Shown: positions 25,428 to 33,788, numbered from the stretch's first letter. The stretch: 64,000 nt of DNA from CAZESS01 sp964414415 (GCA_964414415.1 CAYPWJ010000001.1:124001-188000), one strand, 5' to 3'. Translations and numbers: made by a program. The notes: a model not told the origin generated them from the letters alone.

Positions 25428-26280
25428 AGGCAGCCAGGAAAACATCTACGACCTCTACAAGTGCCGCATCCTCCGCGTCTACGAGATGACCGACGAGGAC
25501 AAGCTCTTCCTCCTCCGCTTTGAGGACTCCGACATCGCCGAAGAGTGGACGTTCACGCCTGGACAGTTCGTCCAGGTCTCCATCCCCGGCGTCGGCGAGA
25601 TTCCCATCTCCGTGTGCTCGTCGCCGATGCGCCGCGGATTCTTCGAGCTCTGCATCAAGCGCGCGGGCAAGGTCACCGAGGTCGTCCACCGGATGGAGCC
25701 CGGCGACTACATGGGCATCCGCGGGCCCTACGGCAACGGCTTTCCGATGGACACATTCGAGAATCACGACCTGCTGCTCATCGCGGCCGGCATCGGCATG
25801 GTGCCGCTCCGCTCCGTGTTCCTCCACGCGATGGACAACCGGTGGAAGTTCGGCAACATCACCGTCATCAACTCCGCCCGCTACGGCCACAAGCTGCTGT
25901 TCCGGAAGGAGCTGGAGGCCATGCGGGACATCGCCGAGGCGGAGAACATCAACATCCTCCAGACCGTCACCCGGGACCCGGAATGGCCCGGCCGGACGGG
26001 CAGAGCGCAGCATCACATTCAGGATGCAAACACCGACCCCGACGATGCGTATGTCGTCGTCTGCGGGCCGCCGCAGGCCTACCGGAGCGTCTTCGAAAAA
26101 GTCATCGAGGCGGGCTACGACCCTCGCAACATCTACGTCACGCTGGAGCGCAGGATGAAATGCGGCGTCGGCAAATGCGGGCACTGCATCGCCGGCTCAT
26201 CGACCTTCCTCGAGTACATCTGCATCGACGGCCCGGTGTTCAGCTACTACGACATCATCTCAACCCCCAATCTCATCTAG
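25417..26280 (+). CDS. hydG: Group 3b [NiFe] hydrogenase gamma subunit, FAD/NAD(P)-binding
   Basis: 287 residues of the ferredoxin-NADP reductase-like family. FTPGQFVQVSIPGVGEIPIS with VCSSP is the FAD-binding region near residue 47, GDYMGIRGPYGNGFP follows, and LLIAAGIGMVPLRSVF is the nucleotide-binding glycine motif near residue 120. CGVGKCGHC near residue 248 binds a [2Fe-2S] cluster. It exchanges electrons between NAD(P)(H) and the iron-sulfur chain. Confidence 0.94.
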   Translation: MSNEGSQENIYDLYKCRILRVYEMTDEDKLFLLRFEDSDIAEEWTFTPGQFVQVSIPGVGEIPISVCSSPMRRGFFELCIKRAGKVTEVVHRMEPGDYMGIRGPYGNGFPMDTFENHDLLLIAAGIGMVPLRSVFLHAMDNRWKFGNITVINSARYGHKLLFRKELEAMRDIAEAENINILQTVTRDPEWPGRTGRAQHHIQDANTDPDDAYVVVCGPPQAYRSVFEKVIEAGYDPRNIYVTLERRMKCGVGKCGHCIAGSSTFLEYICIDGPVFSYYDIISTPNLI

Positions 26281-26287
26281 TGATAGC

Positions 26288-27073
26288 ATGACCACGAAAA
26301 TAGGTATACACGGGTTAACCTCCTGCTACGGATGCCAGCTCAGCATCGCCATCGTGCAGCGCATCCTCGACGTCGCCGACAGGTTCGACATCGAGTACTT
26401 CTACATGCTGTCGAGCGAGGGCGAGATATCGCCAGTCGACGTCGCGTTCGTCGAGGGCAGCGTCAGCACCGGCATGGACGAACATGAGCTGCGAGAGATA
26501 CGCGACAACGCAGACGTCGTCGTCGCGGTCGGCTCCTGCGCCATCCACGGCGGCGTGCAGGGCATCCTCGCCGACGAGGACATCGACTACCAGGAGGCAT
26601 TTGAGGACGTCTACGGCGACAGCGAGATGGACTACGAAGGCTGCGTCGCTCGACCTATCGACTCCGTCGTCGAGGTCGACTACCGGCTACCCGGCTGTCC
26701 GCCTGAGGAGCCGGAGATTATGTACTACATGGCGACGCTGGCGATGGGCAGCTGGCCGGAGGAAAAAGACTACCCGGTCTGCGCGGAATGCCGACGGGCC
26801 GGCAATCCCTGCATCCTCATCGAGCGCGGCGAACCCTGCCTCGGGCCCGTGACGGTTGCAGGATGCGACGCTCGCTGCATCTCCTACGACGTGCCCTGTG
26901 TCGGCTGCCGCGGCGCCGTTCCGCACGAGACAGCGTGGTTCGACTCTCTTGCCAGGACATTCAAGGACATCGGCATGGATCGCGACGCTGTCGAGAAACG
27001 CATGGCTATCTTTTCCGCGCGGCATCCCCAGATGCAGGGGATGCTCGACGAGGTCTATGGAGAGGAGGAATAA
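26288..27073 (+). CDS. hydD: Group 3b [NiFe] hydrogenase delta (small) subunit
   Basis: 261 residues. CYGCQ near residue 13 provides the first two ligands of the proximal 4Fe-4S cluster; VGSCAIHGGVQG near residue 81 and LPGCPPEEPEIM near residue 137 provide the others. The C-terminal part adds Cys motifs (CAECRRAGNPC, CDARC, CVGCRG) for further clusters. It carries electrons from the nickel site to HydB. It is separated from hydG by 7 bp. Confidence 0.95.
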   Translation: MTTKIGIHGLTSCYGCQLSIAIVQRILDVADRFDIEYFYMLSSEGEISPVDVAFVEGSVSTGMDEHELREIRDNADVVVAVGSCAIHGGVQGILADEDIDYQEAFEDVYGDSEMDYEGCVARPIDSVVEVDYRLPGCPPEEPEIMYYMATLAMGSWPEEKDYPVCAECRRAGNPCILIERGEPCLGPVTVAGCDARCISYDVPCVGCRGAVPHETAWFDSLARTFKDIGMDRDAVEKRMAIFSARHPQMQGMLDEVYGEEE

Positions 27074-27075
27074 AC

Positions 27076-28359
27076 ATGAAAGTGACACAGGAAATCACGG
27101 TTGACCACCTCGCCCGCATCGAGGGCAAGGCAGGCATCGAGGTAGACATCAGCGAGGACGCCGTTGAAGCAAAGCTCAAGGTCACCGAAGGCCCGCGGTT
27201 CTTCGAGGTCATCACAAAGAACAAGCACTGGCGGGAGGCCGTCACCATCTTCCCGCGCATCTGCTCGTTCTGCTGCACCCCGCACAAGCTCACGCCCATC
27301 GAGGCCGTCGAGCGGGCCCTCGACGTCGAGCCGTCGGAGCAGACGAGGCTGCTGCGCGAGCTCCTCTACATCGGCAACATCCTTGAAAGCCACGCGCTGC
27401 ATCTCTATCTCCTCGTCGTCCCCGACTACCTCGGCTACCCGGACGCATTTGCGGTATCAGAACAGCAAAGCGGCCTGGTCGAGGACGGCATATTCCTCAA
27501 GGACATCGGCGCCGAGATACAGTCGTCGCTCGGCAGCCGCTCTATTCACCCCGAGTCAGCGCTCGTCGGCGGCTTCGGCACGCTGCCCGGCCGCGAAAAG
27601 ATGCAGGAAATCCGGGACATGGCCGACCGCGGTATCGCCATGGCTGAGCGCGCCGTTGACTTCTTCGCCGAATACGAGTATCCGTCGTACGTGGACAGTG
27701 AACGCCGGCATCTCTCCATCGCCTGCCCCGACAGCTACAGCGTCTACGGCGACGAGATCGTCTCCTCCGACGGCGACTCGTTCAAGGTCGAGGACTACAT
27801 CTACCACCTGCAGGAAAGCGTTGCTCCGTACTCGTTCGCCAAGCGCGGCAGCTACAAGGACGAGCCATACATGGTCGGCGCGCAGTCCCGCCTCATAAAC
27901 AGCTGCGACCGGCTCACCGGACGAGCTGCGGAGCTCATGGAGCAACATCGCGCGCTGGTCACCCCTGACAACCCGTTCGCCAACAACTTCGCGCAGGCCA
28001 TCGAGATGGTCTATTTCCTGGAGCGCATCAAGGAACTCATCGACGAGATCGGCACGCCCGAGCAGCAGGAGCCTGCAAAGCCGACGCGGAGCACCGGCGA
28101 GGGCTACGCGGTGACCGAGGCACCCCGGGGCCTGCTCATCTACTATCTGAACATCGAGGACGACCAGGTCGTCGACGCTGATGTCATCACTCCGACGGCC
28201 ATGTTCCTCCCCATGATGGAGGTCGACATCGCGGACATGGCGACCGGGCTCTGGCAGGACGGCTGCCAGGACGAGGAAACCATCGCTGATAAGGTCGAGA
28301 TGGTGTCACGGGCCTACGACCCCTGCATATCATGCAGCGTCCACGTCACCAGGCTTTAG
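27076..28359 (+). CDS. hydA: Group 3b [NiFe] hydrogenase alpha (large, catalytic) subunit
   Basis: 427 residues. The N-terminal nickel motif is RICSFCCTPHKL near residue 62 and the C-terminal motif is DPCISCSVHVTRL at the end; together they give the four cysteine ligands of the Ni-Fe centre. The Ser in place of the Gly seen in many hydrogenases also occurs in the Pyrococcus sulfhydrogenase alpha subunit, as I recall it, so it fits group 3b. VTRL after the final His is the expected tail removed by the maturation protease. The start MKVTQEITVDHLARIEGKAG (27076) follows hydD by 2 bp with GAGGAGG upstream. Confidence 0.96.
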   Translation: MKVTQEITVDHLARIEGKAGIEVDISEDAVEAKLKVTEGPRFFEVITKNKHWREAVTIFPRICSFCCTPHKLTPIEAVERALDVEPSEQTRLLRELLYIGNILESHALHLYLLVVPDYLGYPDAFAVSEQQSGLVEDGIFLKDIGAEIQSSLGSRSIHPESALVGGFGTLPGREKMQEIRDMADRGIAMAERAVDFFAEYEYPSYVDSERRHLSIACPDSYSVYGDEIVSSDGDSFKVEDYIYHLQESVAPYSFAKRGSYKDEPYMVGAQSRLINSCDRLTGRAAELMEQHRALVTPDNPFANNFAQAIEMVYFLERIKELIDEIGTPEQQEPAKPTRSTGEGYAVTEAPRGLLIYYLNIEDDQVVDADVITPTAMFLPMMEVDIADMATGLWQDGCQDEETIADKVEMVSRAYDPCISCSVHVTRL

Positions 28360-28802
28360 TGGTCACGCTTGGCAGTCCACTCGCTGGCGAGGACGCCGTC
28401 GGACAGTGCGTCCATGACGCATTGCAGGAGATGGTCGACGCCCGCATTGTCTATCTCGGCACCGACATCTTTCGCTTCAGCAACGTCTACCATGGCGAGC
28501 CGCTCGTTGTTGTCGTCGACGCGGTCTACTCGAAGCGGCATGCCGCCGGTGACGTCATCCATTTTGCAGGCGATGAAGTATTCTCGGAGCTCAACGACGT
28601 CGCCACCGACGCGCACATGCTCGGGGTCGGCGAGGGACTCAAGATACTCCGCAGGGTCATGCCTCGCTTTCCCGACGAGCTGTACTTCATCGGTGTCTCC
28701 TGCAAGCACTTCGGCCACGGCGAGATGAGCCCGGAGGTACAAAAAGGAATCGAGGAGGCGGTGACGCTTGTCCGTGAGCTCCTCGCCCGGCAGTCAGGTT
28801 AA
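28332..28802 (+). CDS. Hydrogenase maturation protease of the HydA operon
   Basis: About 156 residues. VVTLGSPLAGEDAVGQ at the N-terminus is a variant of the G-x-GN-x-L-x-x-DD-G-VG motif, and LVVVVDAVYSKRHAAGDV near residue 56 holds the second acidic residue; LYFIGVSCKHFGHGEMSPEV fits the C-terminal part of the HyaD/HoxW fold. Being directly behind hydA it should process HydA's VTRL tail. The start is uncertain: ATG 28332 overlaps hydA by 28 bp and keeps the first beta strand complete; GTG 28359 directly at the hydA stop would remove most of it. Confidence 0.8.
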   Translation: MQRPRHQALVVTLGSPLAGEDAVGQCVHDALQEMVDARIVYLGTDIFRFSNVYHGEPLVVVVDAVYSKRHAAGDVIHFAGDEVFSELNDVATDAHMLGVGEGLKILRRVMPRFPDELYFIGVSCKHFGHGEMSPEVQKGIEEAVTLVRELLARQSG

Positions 28803-30298
28803 TGCAGGAAATACCGGCGTCCGGTGAACACCATCGGGATGTCGTGTTCGTTGGCCGCCTCGATGACCTCGCCGTCGCGGATGGAGCCACCGGGCTGCAC
28901 GATGGCTCTGATGCCCGCCTCCGCTGCGACGTCGACGGCGTCGCGGAACGGGAAGAAGGCGTCCGACGCCATCACCGATCCTTTGACGTTGCCGCCACCC
29001 TTCTTGGTGGCGATCCAGCTTGCATCAACCCGGGAGGTCTGGCCGCCGCCGATGGCCACTGTGTGGGTGCCCTTCGCGAAGACGATGGCGTTGGACTTGA
29101 CGTGCTTGACGCATTTCGCCGCGAAGACCATGGTCTCGATGTCGTCGGGTGTCGGCTCCGCCTCCGTCATCACTTTCCATTCATGGGGGTCGAAGGGCGT
29201 GATGTCTCTCTCTTGGACGAGCAGGCCGCCGCCGACGCTCCGCAGCTCGAAAGACGGCCGGCGCTCCCGACAGCCGAGTCCCTCCACCTCGAGCAGGCGA
29301 AGTTTTTCCTTCTGCTCAAGGATTTCCCTTGCTGCCTCGGTGTATCCCGGGGCGATGATGACCTCGAGAAAGATCTCCGTCATCTTCCCGGCCAGCTCAC
29401 GGTCGACGTCGCGGTTGACCGCCACGACACCGCCAAACGGTGAATACTCGTCGGTCGCAAATGCTTCGTCCCAAGCCTCGGCAAGGTCGCCCGCGGAGGC
29501 GACACCGGACGGCGTCGCATGTTTCATGATCACCACGGTCGGCTCCGTGAATTCCTTGACGCATTCGATGGCGTCGCTGGCGTCCAGGATGTTGTTGTAG
29601 GATATCTCCTTGCCCTGCAGCTTCACCGCAGTGGCGACGCAGGGCTCCCGGGTAGCGCCGCGGTAGAACGCGCCTCGCTGGTGCGGGTTTTCACCGTACC
29701 GTAGCTGTTTGTCCAGCCGATACGGCGGGACGAGCAGCTCCGGAAAACCGTCGCTGTCTTGCTGCCCGGCGATCGATGCATCATAATACGCAGTCCGCCG
29801 CACTGCCTCATACGCAAGCCTGCGCCGCAGATCCTCGCCAATGTCCGGCAACGCCGCCGTTACGCGCTGATACTGCGACGGATGTGACACCACGGCGACG
29901 TCACGCCAGTTCTTGGCTGCCGCCCTCACCATGCAGGGCCCCCCGATGTCCATCTTGTCGATGCCACGTTCAGGGTCGTAGAAGTTGCAGACGACCATGT
30001 CGATGGGCGTGACATCGTTTCGCTTGAGGGTGTCCATGTCGTTGCTGTCCCGCCGCGCCAGGATGCCCGCGTAGATGTCGGTGTGCAGTGTCTTCACACG
30101 GCCGTCTATGAGGTCGGTGAAGCCGGTGATAGCTGCAACCGGCGTCACGTCGATGCCTGCATCGGTGAGCACGTCGGCGGTCCCGCCCGTCGAGACGATG
30201 GCGACGCCTGCCTCGTTCAGCGCGGAACAAAAACCCACGATGTCTGTCTTGTCGTAGACGCTTACCAGCGCCGTCTCTGGCTTCATGCTGTTACCCAC
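28799..30298 (-). CDS. purH: Bifunctional AICAR transformylase/IMP cyclohydrolase PurH
   Basis: 499 residues, full length. The N-terminal IMP cyclohydrolase (MGS-like) domain has ALVSVYDKTDIVGF, VSTGGTADVL and DGRVKTLHTDIYAGIL. The transformylase domain has LRYGENPHQRGAFY near residue 206 and KHATPSGVA near residue 260, with the catalytic Lys-His pair, ending in FRDAVDVAAEAGIRAIVQPG. It carries out the last two steps of purine synthesis. Many archaea instead use PurP and PurO, so a bacterial-type PurH is worth noting. GTG 30298 fits a TATA-like TTAATTT centred near 30324; ATG 30286 is the alternative start. It converges on the protease gene with a 4-bp overlap. Confidence 0.95.
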   Translation of the reverse strand: MGNSMKPETALVSVYDKTDIVGFCSALNEAGVAIVSTGGTADVLTDAGIDVTPVAAITGFTDLIDGRVKTLHTDIYAGILARRDSNDMDTLKRNDVTPIDMVVCNFYDPERGIDKMDIGGPCMVRAAAKNWRDVAVVSHPSQYQRVTAALPDIGEDLRRRLAYEAVRRTAYYDASIAGQQDSDGFPELLVPPYRLDKQLRYGENPHQRGAFYRGATREPCVATAVKLQGKEISYNNILDASDAIECVKEFTEPTVVIMKHATPSGVASAGDLAEAWDEAFATDEYSPFGGVVAVNRDVDRELAGKMTEIFLEVIIAPGYTEAAREILEQKEKLRLLEVEGLGCRERRPSFELRSVGGGLLVQERDITPFDPHEWKVMTEAEPTPDDIETMVFAAKCVKHVKSNAIVFAKGTHTVAIGGGQTSRVDASWIATKKGGGNVKGSVMASDAFFPFRDAVDVAAEAGIRAIVQPGGSIRDGEVIEAANEHDIPMVFTGRRYFLH

Positions 30299-30478
30299 AC
30301 CTAATGCGACGCCTCCAAATTAATGTTACGGGCAGCGGAGGGGGATGCCCGGAGGGTGCCACCATTTATATTGCTGCCGCGGTTTTGTAGGTGGCAGTGT
30401 GGGAAGGGCTGGCAGCCGGGTTTTTCCGGCGGTGTGTCATCCACACTGTCTCTCTTCCTGTACGTTACACTGCAGCAA

Positions 30479-30535
30479 TGCTATATACTTTTTATATAAA
30501 TATATATTTTAATGCGATAAAGTATATATTTACTC
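30479..30535. promoter_or_regulatory. Strongly AT-rich promoter tract before the RAM-domain gene
   Basis: The gap 30299-30551 holds no convincing gene. Its right part is almost pure A/T with repeated TATA-like steps (TATATAC, TATATAAATATATA, TATATATT), very unlike the GC-rich surroundings. The last one, GTATATATTTAC near 30521-30532, is centred 25 bp before ATG 30552. A further ATTTATATT element lies at 30364-30372. The length of the tract suggests regulation by an AT-binding factor or strong promoter activity. Confidence 0.5.
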
Positions 30536-30551
30536 CAGACGTTGCGCTACC

Positions 30552-30788
30552 ATGGCATCGACCTATGCCCTCATCCGGATTCCACCGGTCGAGCTGCGTC
30601 AGGTGCAACATAAGCTATCCCGCCAGCGAGGCATCGGCAGCCTGCATCCCCTTGCAGGGAACGACGCTTACAACCTGCTGGCCCGCCTCGACGTGGCTGA
30701 CAACCGGGAGGAACACAGGATGATGGACGCCATACAGAACACACACGGGGTGTCCGGTGCCATAGTCCTGACCAGGGTACCGGCGTAG
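30552..30788 (+). CDS. Stand-alone RAM-like (Lrp/AsnC effector-binding) domain protein
   Basis: 78 residues: YALIRIPPVELRQVQHKLSR, then GIGSLHPLAGNDAYNLLARL, then THGVSGAIVLTRV. The alternation of strands and helices and the closing VSGAIVLTRV resemble the RAM domain of Lrp/AsnC regulators without the DNA-binding domain. Such single-domain proteins can bind amino acids or pair with full regulators. It is transcribed from the AT-rich tract upstream with leaderless spacing. Assignment is by pattern only. Confidence 0.6.
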   Translation: MASTYALIRIPPVELRQVQHKLSRQRGIGSLHPLAGNDAYNLLARLDVADNREEHRMMDAIQNTHGVSGAIVLTRVPA

Positions 30789-30931
30789 CCCCATTATTCC
30801 CCATATATTTTTCTATTCAAACGAGTTGAAAATAACCGCAACCGGAAGCAAGCACCACAATGTTTAAAAACGGAGGTGCCTCCTCCCTCCGTTCTTTTTT
30901 AACCGCGCCGACGGTTATACCCTGTGATACC

Positions 30932-31198
30932 ATGAGCTTAACAGTACCTCTCTACCAGAAAAAACAGTTCAAAATAGAGCAGGAATGGCAGCCATACCGC
31001 CGGGCGCTCGAGCACGATGAACAGGAATACTTCGACCGGCTCATGCACAAGGCCCGGCAGCACGCCGCCGCAGCTCAGGAGGCAGCCCGCCTCAACCACA
31101 TGGAGGCGGTGTTCATGTCGATGCTGATAGAGATGCAGAAAGAGATAGACGAACTCACGCGAACGGCGCAGCCCCCAAGATTTGAAAACTTTTATTAA
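30932..31198 (+). CDS. Small helical protein of unknown function
   Basis: 88 residues from ATG 30932 (MSLTVPLYQKKQFKIEQEWQ). The rest is strongly helical and charged, with YRRALEHDEQEYFDRLMHKA and AVFMSMLIEMQKEIDEL. It recalls a small family common in haloarchaea that has a similar W-x-PYRRALR...FD-x-L pattern, but I cannot name it. TTTTTTAACC (30895-30904) is centred about 32 bp upstream. An upstream in-frame ATG at 30860 would precede that promoter and is rejected. Confidence 0.6.
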   Translation: MSLTVPLYQKKQFKIEQEWQPYRRALEHDEQEYFDRLMHKARQHAAAAQEAARLNHMEAVFMSMLIEMQKEIDELTRTAQPPRFENFY

Positions 31199-31219
31199 TC
31201 ACTTGTTCTTACTCGCTCT

Positions 31220-31651
31220 ATGTTCAAACTGAGCAAGGGGCTGCTATCATTTATCTCAGGCCTCGGATTCATGGGGCTCATCTTTTACCTCGTGTTTTTC
31301 ACCTTCGTCGAGATGAACTACCAGTTGCTTTCCAACTATATCCTCCTATTCTCGATTCTTACCGCCGTCATCGCCTGCATCGTCGTATACTTCCTCTCAA
31401 TCGCGTTTTCGTTCGTCCAGGCCCGCATCAACGTACCGCCCAACGCCGGTGGGTTCATCGGCGGCATCATGACCATGGTCGCCATCATCCTGATGATCGT
31501 ATCCATCAGAATCAACGACCTCTGGATGAACAACGTGAGCGCATTCGAGCGTATCCACCCCATCACGTCGTTTTTCCTAGCTGCAGCCAGCACGCTGCTG
31601 TTCATCTGGCCGGTCGAAGAGCCCCGGAGCAGCGACGAACAGATATGGTAA
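31220..31651 (+). CDS. Four-helix membrane protein of unknown function
   Basis: 143 residues with four hydrophobic segments (GLLSFISGLGFMGLIFYLVF; LLFSILTAVIACIVVYFLSI; GFIGGIMTMVAIILMIVSI; ITSFFLAAASTLLFIW). Family not recognised. TATA-like CTTTTATTAA (31188-31197) lies about 28 bp before the ATG. Its last codons overlap the start of the Trm56-HD gene by 7 bp, so the two are probably expressed together. Confidence 0.65.
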   Translation: MFKLSKGLLSFISGLGFMGLIFYLVFFTFVEMNYQLLSNYILLFSILTAVIACIVVYFLSIAFSFVQARINVPPNAGGFIGGIMTMVAIILMIVSIRINDLWMNNVSAFERIHPITSFFLAAASTLLFIWPVEEPRSSDEQIW

Positions 31652-32667
31652 CCGTCAGCGTCTACCGGTACGGCCACCGCCTCGGCCGTGACAAGCGCAT
31701 CACCACCCACACGGCGCTCGTCGCCCGGGCCTTCGCCGCACGCGACATCGCTGTTGATACCACCGATGACGGGCTGGAGGCAACCATCGCCGACGTCAAC
31801 AAGCGCTTCGGCGACGACTTTGACATCGAAACCGGGGCGTCGTGGCGCGAGTTTCGCCGCGCCCGTGACGGCGCAGTGGTCCACCTCACCATGTACGGTC
31901 AGCCCCTCGACGACGTCATCGACGAGATCCGGCGCCACGACGACATCGTCGTCATCATTGGCTCCCAGAAGGTGCCAGGGTGGGTTTACGGTGAGGCCGA
32001 CTACAACGTGGCGGTCGGCAACCAGCCACATTCCGAGGTTGCAGCGCTCGCTGTCTTCATGCACCTCCTCACCGAGGGTGGCTGGATGAACCGCCGGTTT
32101 TACGGCACCCATCGGGTTGTCCCCCAGCCTCGCGGCAAAAAAATCGTCGAGCGAGACTATGCAGCGCTGCTGCGAGATGCCGGGTGCCCACCCGAGGTCG
32201 TCGAACACGCCAGGAAGGTGCAGCACCTCGCCGTGGCCATAGCCCAGCGTGTCAGCCAGCGAGGGATCGACGTCGACCTGGCCACCGTCAAAATCGGCTC
32301 CATGCTCCACGACCTCGGCCGGGCGGAAACCCACGGCATCGACCATATCCCGGCCGGTGTCGCCCTGGCACAAAAATATGGTCTGCCCGATAAAATCGTC
32401 CGGGTCATCGAACGGCACGGCGGGGCGGGCATCGACCACGATGAAGCAGAAAAGCTCGGGCTTCCGCCCAGGGACTACACGCCCCGGACCATCGAAGAAA
32501 AAATCGTGGCGCACGCCGACACCCTGACAGGCCGGGAATACCGTGACGTTGAGACGGCTGCCGCAAAGCTCCGCCGTGATGCAGGCGAGAGAGCGGCGGA
32601 AAAGGTACAGCGCCTTCACGACGAGCTGAGTGAACTATGCGGCTGCGACATAGGTGAACTGCCATGA
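31645..32667 (+). CDS. trm56: tRNA (cytidine56-2'-O)-methyltransferase Trm56 fused to an HD phosphohydrolase domain
   Basis: 340 residues. Residues 1-170 are the SPOUT enzyme Trm56: VYRYGHRLGRDKRITTHTAL, HLTMYGQPLDD, IIGSQKVPGWVYGEADYNVA and VGNQPHSEVAALAVF. It methylates C56 of the T-loop. Residues about 172-330 are an HD domain: VEHARKVQHLAVAIAQRVSQ, IGSMLHDLGRAETHGIDHIP with the HD metal pair, and IIERHGG-like VIERHGGAG. Both parts are in one uninterrupted frame. The HD domain resembles archaeal HDIG proteins encoded separately in other archaea; its substrate is unknown. Confidence 0.9.
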   Translation: MVTVSVYRYGHRLGRDKRITTHTALVARAFAARDIAVDTTDDGLEATIADVNKRFGDDFDIETGASWREFRRARDGAVVHLTMYGQPLDDVIDEIRRHDDIVVIIGSQKVPGWVYGEADYNVAVGNQPHSEVAALAVFMHLLTEGGWMNRRFYGTHRVVPQPRGKKIVERDYAALLRDAGCPPEVVEHARKVQHLAVAIAQRVSQRGIDVDLATVKIGSMLHDLGRAETHGIDHIPAGVALAQKYGLPDKIVRVIERHGGAGIDHDEAEKLGLPPRDYTPRTIEEKIVAHADTLTGREYRDVETAAAKLRRDAGERAAEKVQRLHDELSELCGCDIGELP

Positions 32668-33233
32668 CGACCGTCGGCGTCGCGGCCTTCCAGGGCGCCG
32701 TCACCGAGCACCTCGACGCCGTCGAGCGCGCCATGCAGGCAATCGATATGAAGGGTAGCGCCATCCCTGTGCGTGACTCCATCGCTGACGTTGACGCTCT
32801 TATCATACCCGGTGGGGAGAGCACAACCATCGCCGGCAGGATGCGTCACACCGCCGTCTTCGATGAAATCAGGGAGCGCAGCGATAACATCCCCGTCATG
32901 GGAACCTGTGCAGGCTGTATTTTGCTTGCTGAACGGATTGTCGGCAGCGACGTCATGCCGCTCGGTCTGATGGACATGGAGGTGGAGCGAAACGCCTTCG
33001 GGAGGCAAAAGGAATCATTTCAATGCCGGCTGCCGGTAGCCGAGATCGGCGAGGTGCCCACGGTGTTCATCCGGGCGCCGCTCATCACGAAAACATGGGG
33101 AAGCTGCACCGCGATGGCGTCCATAGAGGAGGGCATCGTGATGGCCCGGCAGGGGAACAAGCTGGCGCTGGTGTTCCACCCGGAGCTCACCGATGACGTC
33201 CGCATCCATCACTATTTCCTGCAGATGCTGTAA
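32664..33233 (+). CDS. pdxT: Pyridoxal 5'-phosphate synthase glutaminase subunit PdxT
   Basis: 189 residues, a class I glutamine amidotransferase. GVAAFQGAVTEHLDA at the start, PGGESTTIAGRM near residue 49, the nucleophile elbow GTCAGCILLAERI near residue 75 and HPELTDD near the C-terminus with the catalytic His-Glu are all present. It supplies ammonia to PdxS, which is not in the window. The ATG overlaps the trm56-HD stop by 4 bp. Confidence 0.95.
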   Translation: MTTVGVAAFQGAVTEHLDAVERAMQAIDMKGSAIPVRDSIADVDALIIPGGESTTIAGRMRHTAVFDEIRERSDNIPVMGTCAGCILLAERIVGSDVMPLGLMDMEVERNAFGRQKESFQCRLPVAEIGEVPTVFIRAPLITKTWGSCTAMASIEEGIVMARQGNKLALVFHPELTDDVRIHHYFLQML

Positions 33234-33256
33234 AAGAGAGCGATGCCGGGCCGGGG

Positions 33257-33640
33257 CTACGCCTGTATGATCTTTTTTCGGCCCATAGCCTGCAGATAGC
33301 GGACCTCCTTTCCATTCTCCAGTTCACCTTCGAACTCGTCGGGGATGTCGATGGTGAAGGTCTCATAGGTTTCCATGTCCATGAGCTGGGCGTTGCCACC
33401 AGACATGGATATCACCTGGCCGCGTCGCTTGTCGATGATGGGCACGTTGACCTTGTGGCGGACCGGGTTGACGATGCTTCGCTTCTGATCGTCGAAGATG
33501 CCGACCGCCTCGATGCGCGCCTTTGCCTCTCCGTGCTTCCCCGGCTTTGACGTTGTCATGCCGACGATTCTGCACGGCTCGTCGTCGATGAGTATGTAGC
33601 GTCCCTCTTTCAAGTCTTTGACTTCGACCACGTCTTTCAT
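33257..33640 (-). CDS. eif5A: Translation initiation factor aIF5A
   Basis: 127 residues, typical length. The hypusination loop is SKPGKHGEAKARIEA near residue 31, with the modified Lys between PG and HG. The C-terminal OB domain follows (GQVISMSGGNAQLMDMETYE). aIF5A relieves ribosome stalling. AGGTG sits 6 bp before the ATG, and the minus-strand TATA-like CCTTATTTAGG (33672-33682) leaves a short leader of about 11 bases. Confidence 0.95.
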   Translation of the reverse strand: MKDVVEVKDLKEGRYILIDDEPCRIVGMTTSKPGKHGEAKARIEAVGIFDDQKRSIVNPVRHKVNVPIIDKRRGQVISMSGGNAQLMDMETYETFTIDIPDEFEGELENGKEVRYLQAMGRKKIIQA

Positions 33641-33788
33641 GTGAGCACCTAACCCGGGAAACGCAAACCCCTAAATAAGGTTTTGGAAACCAATCGGTTT
33701 TTTGCGTTATGTCGTACCGCCACGTCAGTGGTCGACGAAAGCGGAATATTTATTTACACTCGCGGCCTACTATCCTCCAGGGGAAAAG

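Noticed and set aside
27076..28359. Ser instead of Gly in the first nickel motif of HydA (RICSFC)
   Set aside because: At first sight a damaged active site, but the same residue occurs in the Pyrococcus sulfhydrogenase alpha subunit as I recall it, so it fits the family.
30391..30723. 110-codon plus-strand frame across the AT-rich tract
   Set aside because: It contains the A/T tract as coding sequence (FYINIYFNAIKYIF), has no homology pattern and overlaps the better-supported RAM-like gene.
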